A stretch of DNA of 35,278 bases, taken from Anaerolineae bacterium. GTDB lineage: Bacteria; Chloroflexota; Anaerolineae; B4-G1. Shown here in pieces: positions 23,360-29,875 of the stretch. The stretch is taken from NCBI GenBank assembly GCA_016783285.1, contig JADHWW010000010.1, positions 1-35,278 on the forward strand, read 5' to 3'. The notes beneath the pieces were generated by a model that was not told the origin of the DNA, searched no databases, and saw only the letters and a program-made list of their open reading frames with translations. The position numbers and the translations under genes were made by a program. How positions within the stretch are numbered: position 1 is the stretch's first letter; each line of letters opens with the position of its first letter.

Positions 23360-23493
23360 TAACTGCTCAGGCTCTTCCCAAAACAGGAAATAGCACACGG
23401 ATACACACGGATGAAACAGATTCTCACAGATTTTCTATCTTTATCTGCGTACATCCGCATGATCCGTGTTGATCCGTGTTCTATTCATGACTG
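23360..23493 (-). repeat. ~135-bp dispersed element, copy B (inverted)
   Basis: Reverse-complement copy of 7572-7708. It fills most of the gap between the CHAT gene and the zinc-ribbon gene and ends immediately before the latter's Shine-Dalgarno. A short fragment (TATAGAACACGGATG, 18724-18738) also occurs just upstream of the CHAT gene. Confidence 0.85.
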
Positions 23494-23506
23494 AAGGGAG
23501 GCATTG

Positions 23507-23725
23507 ATGTCCGACAATCTAATCGAGATCACCTGTTCCCGCTGTGGCCACACCTGGTACGAGGACCTGGCTCGCCTGGACGAGAAGGACCGGGTCATCT
23601 ACAGAGACGTGGTCGAGCAAAAGCACGGAGACGTGGTCGAGCAAAAGACCTACCGGGTGCGCTGCTCTCAATGTGGCGCCAACAACATCGTTACGATCAG
23701 GTTCGAGGAGACGGAGGATGGCTAA
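23507..23725 (+). CDS. Small zinc-ribbon protein
   Basis: The ATG at 23507 (after GGGAGG at 5-6 nt) is better than the TTG one codon earlier. The 72-residue protein has CSRC (near the N-terminus) and CSQC (near the C-terminus) knuckles flanking a linker, a typical zinc ribbon. No other domain is visible. A 24-bp tandem duplication (23604-23647) encodes DVVEQKHGDVVEQK in the linker. The last codons overlap the next gene by 8 bp, so the two are translationally coupled. Position after the CHAT gene suggests a partner or adaptor, but a separate promoter cannot be excluded. Function unknown. Confidence 0.75.
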   Translation: MSDNLIEITCSRCGHTWYEDLARLDEKDRVIYRDVVEQKHGDVVEQKTYRVRCSQCGANNIVTIRFEETEDG

Positions 23726-24170
23726 AGCGCGGGTAGTTGACATCCACGAGGAGAGACCGGAAGAGCGAGCATTGCCCGAGTGGTTCGAAAAGCAGGCCCT
23801 GGCCTCCCCCGAGACGCTGGAAGCCGGAGCCCGGACGATCCTGAGCCTGGTCACGGCGCTGTTGGGTCTCCTCTTTGGCGTGCTGGCGGTGGCGGCGGAT
23901 CCGTTGCCGGCCTATCTCAGCCTGCCTGTGGTGCGCTGGCTGGGGGTGGCGACTGTGGTGGCGTTACTCGTGGCGCTGGTGGGCACGTTGGGCGTCGTGT
24001 TGCCCCGGCGGCTTGAAATCGCCAGCGCCCGGCCTGACCAGCAGGCCAAAGCCTTTCGAGAACTGATGGAGCGCAAGTCCTGCTGGCTCACGCTCGCGGT
24101 GGTCGCCTTTGGCCTGGGCCTGGTGGCGCTGGGCGCGGTCTTGATCATCGCCCTGCTCGAAGCGGCCTGA
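23718..24170 (+). CDS. Three-helix membrane protein coupled to the zinc-ribbon gene
   Basis: The ATG at 23718 lies within the zinc-ribbon stop region with ACGGAGG-like sequence upstream; the open frame further upstream is a shadow. The 150 residues begin with a charged cytoplasmic-looking ~45 residues (MAKARVVDIHEERPEER) and then three hydrophobic helices (about 50-70, 78-103 and 120-147), with an amphipathic charged stretch between the second and third (RRLEIASARPDQQAKAFRELMERK). No family is recognised. In context it could be the membrane-associated component or substrate of the CHAT protease, analogous to pore-forming partners of other bacterial death proteases; this is inference only. Confidence 0.7.
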   Translation: MAKARVVDIHEERPEERALPEWFEKQALASPETLEAGARTILSLVTALLGLLFGVLAVAADPLPAYLSLPVVRWLGVATVVALLVALVGTLGVVLPRRLEIASARPDQQAKAFRELMERKSCWLTLAVVAFGLGLVALGAVLIIALLEAA

Positions 24171-24227
24171 TGGACCGTAGTGCAAGTATGCAAAAAACTT
24201 GCAGCATCTGTCCTGGGAGGGTGATTC

Positions 24228-24254
24228 TTAACGCAGAGACGCAGAGGCGCAGAG
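24228..24254. repeat. CGCAGAG-type dispersed repeat, copy 3
   Basis: Identical over 27 bp to 10165-10191, with similar upstream flank. It lies downstream of the three-helix membrane protein gene. Confidence 0.75.
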
Positions 24255-24308
24255 GTTTTTAAATGGGACGCAGATTGGGGTGGTAGTTTATGTTAATGTG
24301 ACATTGTC

Positions 24309-24326
24309 AAGGTAATAACCTTTTTT
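24309..24326 (+). terminator. Possible weak intrinsic terminator
   Basis: AAGGT (24309-24313), loop AATA, ACCTT (24318-24322), followed by TTTT. The stem is only five base pairs. It would end the zinc-ribbon/membrane-protein transcript. Confidence 0.35.
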
Positions 24327-24360
24327 CGCAGTGCCGCAAAAGTCGCCCTGACGGTTGACC

Positions 24361-24429
24361 GTCATTCTGAGCGTAGCGAAGAATCTCCTTATAACGGTGG
24401 TGGAGACCCTTCGCTTTGCTCAGGGTGAC
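24361..24429. repeat. Imperfect long inverted repeat of the CATTCTGAGCG type
   Basis: 21-nt arms 24361-24381 (begins GTCATTCTGAGCG) and 24409-24429 (ends CTCAGGGTGAC) pair with about four mismatches around a 27-nt loop. Elements of this spelling are widespread in bacterial intergenic DNA. Confidence 0.75.
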
Positions 24430-24489
24430 AGGGCGGGTTTTGCGCTATAACCTTTTTTCAGTAGAATCATTTTATGGGAGGTCAAACCC

Positions 24490-25440
24490 ATGATCGCTTT
24501 CGGCCCCGTTCCATCCAGGCGTCTGGGGCGCAGCCTGGGGGTCAACAATATCCCGCCCAAGATCTGCACTTATGCCTGCGTCTATTGCCAGTTGGGCCGC
24601 ACCATAAAGATGCAAGTTGAGCGGAGTACATTCTATGAACCAGAGGAGACTCTGAAGGCTGTCCGGGACAAGATCGAGAAAACGAGGGAAGCCAGGGAAT
24701 CGATTGACTATCTCACCTTCGTGCCCGATGGGGAGCCCACGCTGGACCTCAATCTCGGCCTTGAGATCGAGTTGCTGCACCCTTTAGGGATCAAGATCGC
24801 TGTGATCAGCAACGGGTCCCTCTTATGGCGCGAGGATGTGAGAGAGCACCTGATGAAAGCGGATTGGGTCTCTCTGAAGGTGGATTCCACACAGAAGGAG
24901 GTCTGGCGCAAGGTTGACCGGCCCCACGGAACCTTGCAACTGGCCTCGATTCTGGATGGTATGCTCGAGTTTGCGAACGCCTACAGGGGAGAACTGGTGA
25001 CGGAGACGATGCTGGTCGAAGGGGTCAATGACAGCGACGATCACATCAGGGAGGTTGCCGAATTTCTGGCCCGACTGGGGCCCGCCAGTGCCTATCTGTC
25101 CATCCCCACGAGGCCGCCTGCAGAAGGGTGGGTGCGTCCCCCCGATGAAGAGGCTATCAACCGGGCCTATCAGATCCTCGACGAAAGGGTGGACCAGGTG
25201 GAATACCTGATCGGTTACGAGGGCAATACCTTCGCTTTCACGGGCGACGTCGAGGAAGACTTGCTCAGCATCACCTCTGTGCATCCCATGCGGGAGGATG
25301 CGGTGAGCGAGTTTCTGGCGCGGGCCAGGGCGGATTGGCCCGTCGTTCATAGATTGGTCGCTCGGAGGCAACTCGTCGAAACGGAGTACGAGGGGCAGAA
25401 GTTCTATATGAGGAAACTCCACGGAAGGCATGGGGAATAG
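24490..25440 (+). CDS. Radical SAM protein
   Basis: The ATG at 24490 has GGGAGG upstream. The 316 residues carry the radical SAM cluster motif CxxxCxxC in CTYACVYC (about residues 27-34), a PDGEPTLD segment and an ISNGSLL strand. This resembles the COG0731-type Fe-S oxidoreductase group. The C-terminal ~60 residues are helical with DAVSEFLARARADWPVVHRLVARRQL, a small extra domain. It should bind one [4Fe-4S] cluster and cleave S-adenosylmethionine; the substrate is unknown. The QueG-like gene follows 28 bp downstream, suggesting an operon. An 8-bp inverted repeat spans its stop codon (25432-25449). Confidence 0.85.
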   Translation: MIAFGPVPSRRLGRSLGVNNIPPKICTYACVYCQLGRTIKMQVERSTFYEPEETLKAVRDKIEKTREARESIDYLTFVPDGEPTLDLNLGLEIELLHPLGIKIAVISNGSLLWREDVREHLMKADWVSLKVDSTQKEVWRKVDRPHGTLQLASILDGMLEFANAYRGELVTETMLVEGVNDSDDHIREVAEFLARLGPASAYLSIPTRPPAEGWVRPPDEEAINRAYQILDERVDQVEYLIGYEGNTFAFTGDVEEDLLSITSVHPMREDAVSEFLARARADWPVVHRLVARRQLVETEYEGQKFYMRKLHGRHGE

Positions 25441-25449
25441 GTATTCCCC
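25432..25449. repeat. Inverted repeat spanning the radical SAM stop codon
   Basis: GGGGAATA (25432-25439), GG, TATTCCCC (25442-25449), exact. It lies just before the AGGAGG of the next gene with no T-run after it, so it may modulate reinitiation or mRNA stability rather than termination. Confidence 0.6.
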
Positions 25450-25468
25450 GGATTAAATAGGAGGATTC

Positions 25469-26203
25469 ATGACAAGTAGAAACGCTCTGGAAAGGCGCTT
25501 ACGCGAAGAGGCTATGGCATTGGGCGCCGATTACTTTGGTCTGGCGGACCTCTCCCCGGCCCAGGCACTGGTTCGGGAGCAGGGAGAGCAGATGATGGCT
25601 CAATTCCCCCGCGCTGTCTCCATTGGTGTGGTGATGCCCTTCGCCATTGTGGATCTGCTTCCGCGCCACATGGACAAAGCGGTGGCGATGGCCTACCGCA
25701 GCCACGGTTATGATACTCTCAACCGCCGTTTGGATGAGATTGCCTCGCGACTTTCAAGCACCCTACAGCGGGAGGGATATCGTTCCTTCCCCGTGCGTGC
25801 TTCTCAGGTAACGGACGAGGAGAGGCTATATGGGCTGTTCTCCCACAAACTGGCGGCGCACCTGGCGGGCCTGGGTTGGATTGGCAAGAGTTGTCTTCTT
25901 GTGACACCGGAAGTGGGGCCCAGAGTGCGCTGGGCCAGCGTTCTGACCGATGCCCCTCTCACGGCGGGCCAACCGCTGGCGGAGCGCTGCGGGGAATGCG
26001 AGGAGTGCGTGGACGCCTGCCCTGCTCACGCTTTCACCGGCAGGAACTTTCAGCCCGGCGAGCCCCGCGAGGCCCGCTTCGACGTCTTCAAGTGCCGTGA
26101 GTATTTTGACTGGCACGAGGGAAGGATGAAGGCCAGCGCTTGTGGTATGTGCGTCTATGTGTGTCCATACGGGAGGAAGTGGTTGTCATCCCATCTTGCT
26201 TGA
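25469..26203 (+). CDS. QueG-like double [4Fe-4S] protein (epoxyqueuosine reductase family)
   Basis: AGGAGG lies 6 nt before the ATG. The 244 residues match the core of the COG1600 family: SHKLAAHLAGLGWIGKSCLLVTPEVGPRVRW, then CGECEECVDACP and CGMCVYVCP, which together supply eight cysteines for two [4Fe-4S] clusters. True QueG proteins are longer (about 300-380 residues) and reduce epoxyqueuosine in tRNA using cobalamin. This short form lacks the C-terminal HEAT region and may be a different reductase. Adjacency to a radical SAM gene suggests a shared pathway, possibly with this protein as electron donor or activator. Family call is confident; activity is not. Confidence 0.8.
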   Translation: MTSRNALERRLREEAMALGADYFGLADLSPAQALVREQGEQMMAQFPRAVSIGVVMPFAIVDLLPRHMDKAVAMAYRSHGYDTLNRRLDEIASRLSSTLQREGYRSFPVRASQVTDEERLYGLFSHKLAAHLAGLGWIGKSCLLVTPEVGPRVRWASVLTDAPLTAGQPLAERCGECEECVDACPAHAFTGRNFQPGEPREARFDVFKCREYFDWHEGRMKASACGMCVYVCPYGRKWLSSHLA

Positions 26204-26229
26204 CCCCCATCGCCTTCCGCCAACTCCAC

Positions 26230-26258
26230 TTGACCAACGCGGATAATGACGGTATACT
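26230..26258 (+). promoter_or_regulatory. Putative sigma-70 promoter of the coiled-coil protein gene
   Basis: TTGACC (26230-26235), 17-nt spacer, TATACT (26253-26258). A start near 26265 would give a ~27-nt leader with GAGGAGGTGA before the ATG at 26292. Confidence 0.6.
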
Positions 26259-26291
26259 GGGCATCGTAATCCCCCGAGGAGGTGAGCGCCG

Positions 26292-27110
26292 ATGGTTTAT
26301 GAATTGGCATCCGTTGAGCAGGAAGCAGTGCTGAGGGAACTGCGCCAGGTCTTCGACGAGACCACCACAGAGGTTCTGGGCCGGGTTTTGGGCCGGATGG
26401 CGGCCCGGGCAGAAGAGGTACGGGTGACCCGCGAAGGATTCCGCGAGTTGCGGGCGACGGTGGCTGAGCTGGCGGAGGCGCAGCGACGCACCGAGAGAGC
26501 AGTGCATGGTCTCGAGGGTGCGATGCGCGGACTGGCGGAGGCGCAGCGGCAGACGGATGTGAGACTGGGCGAACTGGCGGAGGCGCAGGTGCGCACAGAG
26601 AACGGCTTGCAGCGCCTTGAGGAGACGGTGCGCGAGCTGGCTGGGGCGCAGATACGTACGGCCCAGGACGTGGCCGCCGTCAAAGGACGCCAACTGGAAC
26701 TCACCTACCAGCAAAGGGCCGGGGCTTACTTCGGTCCACTGCTGCGACGGGTGCGCGCCTTTCTGCCCGTCGAGTTAGAAGAAGAATTGGAGGCTCGCCT
26801 ATCGCGGGAGGAGTTCCGTGACCTGCTGCGATTGGATCTGCTGGTCAGAGGGCGCCCCCGTTATCGTGAGGAAGCACCGGAGGTATGGCTGGCGGTCGAG
26901 GTATCGGCGGTGGTTGACCGGCATGACGTGGAGCGAGCCCTCCGGCGGGCGGGCTACCTGCGCCAGGCCGGGTATTGTGCCATTCCGACCGTAACCGGTG
27001 AGCGAGCAACGGAGGGAGCCGTACGGGAAGGAGAGACACACAAGGTACTCATGCTCCTGGACGGCCAGGTGGTCTTCTGGGAGGAGGCGCTGGACGCGGC
27101 GCTCTCTTAG
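26292..27110 (+). CDS. Coiled-coil protein with C-terminal PD-(D/E)XK-like domain
   Basis: GAGGAGGTGAG precedes the ATG. The 272 residues split in two. Residues ~1-135 are a long coiled coil with recurring ELAEAQ.RT units (four times, underlain by the repeated DNA core GCGGAGGCGCAG). The C-terminal half contains a LDLLVRGR strand then EVWLAVEVSAVV, resembling the D...ExK core of PD-(D/E)XK nucleases with Ser at the usual Lys place, then DVERALRRAGYLRQAGYCAIPTVTG. Similar coiled-coil/DUF3782-type proteins are common in Chloroflexota and cyanobacteria; their function is unknown. It has its own promoter and converges on the methyltransferase gene. I do not regard it as a proven restriction partner. 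Confidence 0.75.
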   Translation: MVYELASVEQEAVLRELRQVFDETTTEVLGRVLGRMAARAEEVRVTREGFRELRATVAELAEAQRRTERAVHGLEGAMRGLAEAQRQTDVRLGELAEAQVRTENGLQRLEETVRELAGAQIRTAQDVAAVKGRQLELTYQQRAGAYFGPLLRRVRAFLPVELEEELEARLSREEFRDLLRLDLLVRGRPRYREEAPEVWLAVEVSAVVDRHDVERALRRAGYLRQAGYCAIPTVTGERATEGAVREGETHKVLMLLDGQVVFWEEALDAALS

Positions 27111-27155
27111 TGTTGAGTGATGAAGATCAGGCCCCGACTGCGGCACGTCAGTGGC

Positions 27156-27174
27156 GGGGGTGGGGGTGGGTGGG
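27156..27174 (+). other. Potential G-quadruplex
   Basis: GGGGG-T-GGGGG-T-GGG-T-GGG, four G-tracts with single-T loops, a textbook parallel quadruplex pattern. It sits between the convergent coiled-coil and methyltransferase genes and is followed by the GCTGCT/AGCAGC hairpin (27178-27196). Confidence 0.75.
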
Positions 27175-27177
27175 ACG

Positions 27178-27196
27178 GCTGCTGAATTGTAGCAGC
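27178..27196. terminator. Hairpin between convergent genes, possible bidirectional terminator
   Basis: GCTGCT (27178-27183), 7-nt loop, AGCAGC (27191-27196). No proper T-run follows on either strand, so the terminator call is weak. Confidence 0.3.
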
Positions 27197-27243
27197 TGTG
27201 TAATGCTACGGTGAACTATTTGCCTAACTTGGTCATTCATGAT

Positions 27244-28362
27244 TCATACCATGTTGTGGGCTGAGCGATATTGTTCTCTCAGTTCATCAATGCTGACCAT
27301 GTTCCCCTCATCTGCATAGTACCAGAACTCCCAACCGTTGTATACGGTTTTGCCTTGAACATGGGCAGCCACCTTGTGGATAGAACCCGCAAACTCCTCG
27401 CAGGTCAGGTGCGAATCGGCTTTCACTACGGCTACATGCTCGCGCTTCCTGGAGTACAGATTTTGACCTATTTGTACGTATCCACTCTCAATGAGACTGC
27501 CGAAACTAACACGTGGAAGATCTCTCTTTGATTTAGTGACCAGCAGGTCATCTGGGAAAAGTGCTTCTGGAATAGATTCAATCCGTTGCCGGGCAACCTT
27601 CACGTAAGCAGGATCAATCTTGATCCCGACAAATCTGCGCTTTAGTTTCCTCGCCACAGCGCCAGTTGTGCCGCTTCCAAAAAACGGGTCCAGGACGATA
27701 TCACCGCTGTTACTCGAAGCAAGGATAATTCGATACAGAAGTGCCTCTGGTTTCTGTGTTGGGTGGGCCTTTTTGCCGTCTATTTTCATTCGCTCTGCCC
27801 CTCTACAAAGTGGTATGCGCCAAACATTTGCCATCTGTTTCTCTTCGTTTAGATTCTTCATTGAATGATAGTTGAAAGTGTATCGCTTCTGGCCGGCTGA
27901 TTTCTGTGCCCATATTAGTGTTTCGGTGGCATTAGTAAAGCGGGTTCCACGGAAATTCGGCATTGGGTTCGTCTTGTGCCAAATCACATCATTGAGTATC
28001 CAATAGCCCAGATTCATAAGAATGTTGCCGACGCGAAAGATGTTATGATAGGAGCCAATCACCCAAATCGTCCCATCGTCTTTCAAAACGCGGCGACACT
28101 CAGTTAGCCACTGGCGGGTGAAATCATCATATTCGGACAAACTGGAGAACTTATCCCATTCGTCGTCCACGCCATTGACGACAGTCTGATTGGGGCGCAG
28201 AAGCCTGTTTCGGAGCTGGAGGTTGTAAGGTGGGTCCGCAAAAATCAGATCGATGCTTTTTTCAGGAAAACTCTGCAATACCTTAATACAGTCACCATTT
28301 ACGATTTGATTTACAGGGAGTTCAGGACTAGCAGATGTTTTTGATGGTGTTGTAGATATCAT
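27244..28362 (-). CDS. CcrM/HinfI-type adenine-N6 DNA methyltransferase
   Basis: This 372-residue beta-class methyltransferase has DPPY at residues 43-46, the adjacent NLQLRNRLLRP, WVIGSYHNIFRVG, KTNPMPNFRGTRF, AHPTQKPEALLYRIIL and the SAM-binding FGSGTT (228-233). It also has the C-terminal domain (about 280-365, including RVSFGSLIESG and EFAGSIHKVAAHVQG) that distinguishes CcrM and M.HinfI. Those enzymes methylate GANTC, the expected site here. An oddity is that the residue after motif I that is usually acidic (GIE) is Lys248 (GIK). The gene is clearly more A+T-rich than its neighbours, suggesting horizontal acquisition. No HinfI-like nuclease is adjacent, so it may be an orphan epigenetic enzyme or an immobilised restriction-modification remnant. 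Confidence 0.9.
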   Translation of the reverse strand: MISTTPSKTSASPELPVNQIVNGDCIKVLQSFPEKSIDLIFADPPYNLQLRNRLLRPNQTVVNGVDDEWDKFSSLSEYDDFTRQWLTECRRVLKDDGTIWVIGSYHNIFRVGNILMNLGYWILNDVIWHKTNPMPNFRGTRFTNATETLIWAQKSAGQKRYTFNYHSMKNLNEEKQMANVWRIPLCRGAERMKIDGKKAHPTQKPEALLYRIILASSNSGDIVLDPFFGSGTTGAVARKLKRRFVGIKIDPAYVKVARQRIESIPEALFPDDLLVTKSKRDLPRVSFGSLIESGYVQIGQNLYSRKREHVAVVKADSHLTCEEFAGSIHKVAAHVQGKTVYNGWEFWYYADEGNMVSIDELREQYRSAHNMV

Positions 28363-28486
28363 GACAAATTCTCTTCAATTCTCTAGCGGAGATTCGCCTC
28401 AAACCGACGAGCCAACGTCGTTCGCCCCCATCGCAAAGGGGCTCGGTCGGGAGACCTTCGCCCATCGCAAAAGGCCTTGCCGCCCT

Positions 28487-29569
28487 TTACACGATGCCGG
28501 CCATTGAGATGTTCCGCTCCTGGGCCCGCTGGGCCATCCATTCTTTGATGTCGGCCGGTGGTAGAAGGGTCTCGCCCTCCGGCCTGCGCTCCAGGCGCAG
28601 CGCGCCGGTGGGGCAGACGGTGACGCACAGCCCGCAGCCCACGCAGCGCCCGTAGTCCACTATGCAGACGTCCTCCGGCGCCGCAAGCGCCCCGAACTGG
28701 CAGTGCTCGACGCAGTCGCCACAGCCAGCGCACACCTCAGCGTCCACGACGGCCCGGAAGTCGGAACGGGCGATGGCGGTGGGAATGTCGAACTCGGCCA
28801 CGCCGCGCAATATCCCACAGCAGCAGGTACAGCAGTTACAGATGTAGTGGATCCCGTCCCGGTAGTTGCCGGGGCAGTGCACCAGCCCAGCATCCTCTGC
28901 TTCGTGTAGGATGCGCAAGGCCTCCTCTTTGCTGATGGCGCGGTCCACCTCGCTGTGGTCGAAAACGGACTCAACCGGTGCGAAGACCAGGCAGTTCTCG
29001 ACCGGGTGGTCACACCCCTTGCCGACGAGCCGCTGCTGGACGCGGCAGATGCAATCGCGCACGCCCCACGACTTGGCTCCTTCCAGTAGTTCGGTGGCTC
29101 GCTCGTAAGGGAAGATCTCCAGGTCGAAGGGGACCGCCTCCTCGACGGGGATGACGCGGTGGACAGGGGGTGCATAGCGGGTGATCCCGCCGCCCTGCGT
29201 TTCCTGGTAATACTGCTCGAACAGCGTCGCCAGTTCTGCATCCATCCGGGGCAACTGCTCCTCGTAGATGCCGACGACGAAGGGCCTCAGCCCAAAGGCG
29301 AGTTGGCCGTCACCCCTTTTGACGCGGATCAGTCCCTTGCGGACCATTCCCTTGAGCGTGCGGTAGGCCGTGTCTGGATCTACACCGGCGCGAGCAGCGA
29401 TGCCGGCGGCTGGCTCGCGGGTCAGCCGCATCACACTGGCGAGCGCTGCCTCCTGCGGGGCAAAAATCTTCGCCAGCAGCCGTAATTCCACGCCGCTCTC
29501 GGTGGCGGGGAAGCCATTGGGGATGGCATCCAGCCGCCGGGCCAGTTTACGGTATACGTCCTCAGCCAT
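28487..29569 (-). CDS. Winged-helix and double 4Fe-4S ferredoxin-domain protein
   Basis: AAGGAGGAG lies 5 nt before the ATG. The 360 residues begin with an ~85-residue segment including a TrmB-like winged helix (GIAARAGVDPDTAYRTLKGMVRKGLIRV). A central cysteine-rich domain follows (DCICRVQQRL, CDHPVENC, then ICNCCTCCCGILRG). The C-terminus has two ferredoxin-type clusters, CAGCGDCVEHC and CVGCGLCVTVCP. The architecture suggests a redox or cluster-sensing regulator, or an electron carrier whose winged helix is a protein-binding module. It is transcribed divergently from pyruvate phosphate dikinase, with a promoter at 29642-29670. Target unknown. Confidence 0.8.
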   Translation of the reverse strand: MAEDVYRKLARRLDAIPNGFPATESGVELRLLAKIFAPQEAALASVMRLTREPAAGIAARAGVDPDTAYRTLKGMVRKGLIRVKRGDGQLAFGLRPFVVGIYEEQLPRMDAELATLFEQYYQETQGGGITRYAPPVHRVIPVEEAVPFDLEIFPYERATELLEGAKSWGVRDCICRVQQRLVGKGCDHPVENCLVFAPVESVFDHSEVDRAISKEEALRILHEAEDAGLVHCPGNYRDGIHYICNCCTCCCGILRGVAEFDIPTAIARSDFRAVVDAEVCAGCGDCVEHCQFGALAAPEDVCIVDYGRCVGCGLCVTVCPTGALRLERRPEGETLLPPADIKEWMAQRAQERNISMAGIV

Positions 29570-29641
29570 CGTTTCTCCTCCTTGCTCCTTGTTCGTTGCA
29601 ACACGGTGGGGTCTTTCCGCACCCAGGGACTACCTGGCTTG

Positions 29642-29670
29642 ATTATAGGTCAGTGTGATACTTTTGTCCA
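29642..29670 (-). promoter_or_regulatory. Putative sigma-70 promoter of the winged-helix/4Fe-4S gene
   Basis: On the minus strand: TGGACA (29670-29665), 17-nt spacer, perfect TATAAT (29647-29642). Leader of about 65 nt. Confidence 0.6.
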
Positions 29671-29705
29671 CTACTCGTCGGTTTGAGGCAGAGCCTGGCC
29701 AGAAT

Positions 29706-29734
29706 TTGACTTTATCCTACGAGGTGGGTATAAT
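29706..29734 (+). promoter_or_regulatory. Putative sigma-70 promoter of ppdK
   Basis: TTGACT (29706-29711), 17-nt spacer, perfect TATAAT (29729-29734). Leader of about 135 nt before the GTG at 29876. Confidence 0.75.
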
Positions 29735-29875
29735 CACTGGACAGTCCACGATAATCTCATGATGGCACTCTATGAGACCGGACATTTGAGGCTCATATCG
29801 CCGAGCCGCATGGTGCTCCGGCTTTTATAACGCTTATTTCCGAGGCTACTAAATTCTGCAGGAGGGAAGGATACT

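Larger units (their letters stand above)
24171..24489. other. Intergenic region made of dispersed repeats
   Basis: About 320 bases. Holds a TGCAAG/CTTGCA inverted repeat (about 24181-24202), a CGCAGAG-type repeat (24228-24254), a possible weak terminator (24309-24326), a long imperfect inverted repeat (24361-24429) and a weak promoter-like pair TTGCGC/TAGAAT (24440-24445, 24462-24467, 16-nt spacer) before the radical SAM gene. No gene seen. Confidence 0.5.
29570..29875. other. Divergent intergenic region with two promoters
   Basis: About 306 bases between the Fe-S regulator gene (minus) and ppdK (plus). The two sigma-70-like promoters (29642-29670 minus, 29706-29734 plus) have -35 boxes only about 35 bp apart, so one bound factor could affect both. 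No gene seen. Confidence 0.6.

Noticed and set aside
26292..28362. Coiled-coil nuclease-like protein plus methyltransferase as a restriction-modification pair
   Set aside because: The genes are convergent, differ strongly in composition, and the nuclease motif is incomplete; no HinfI-like nuclease is seen.
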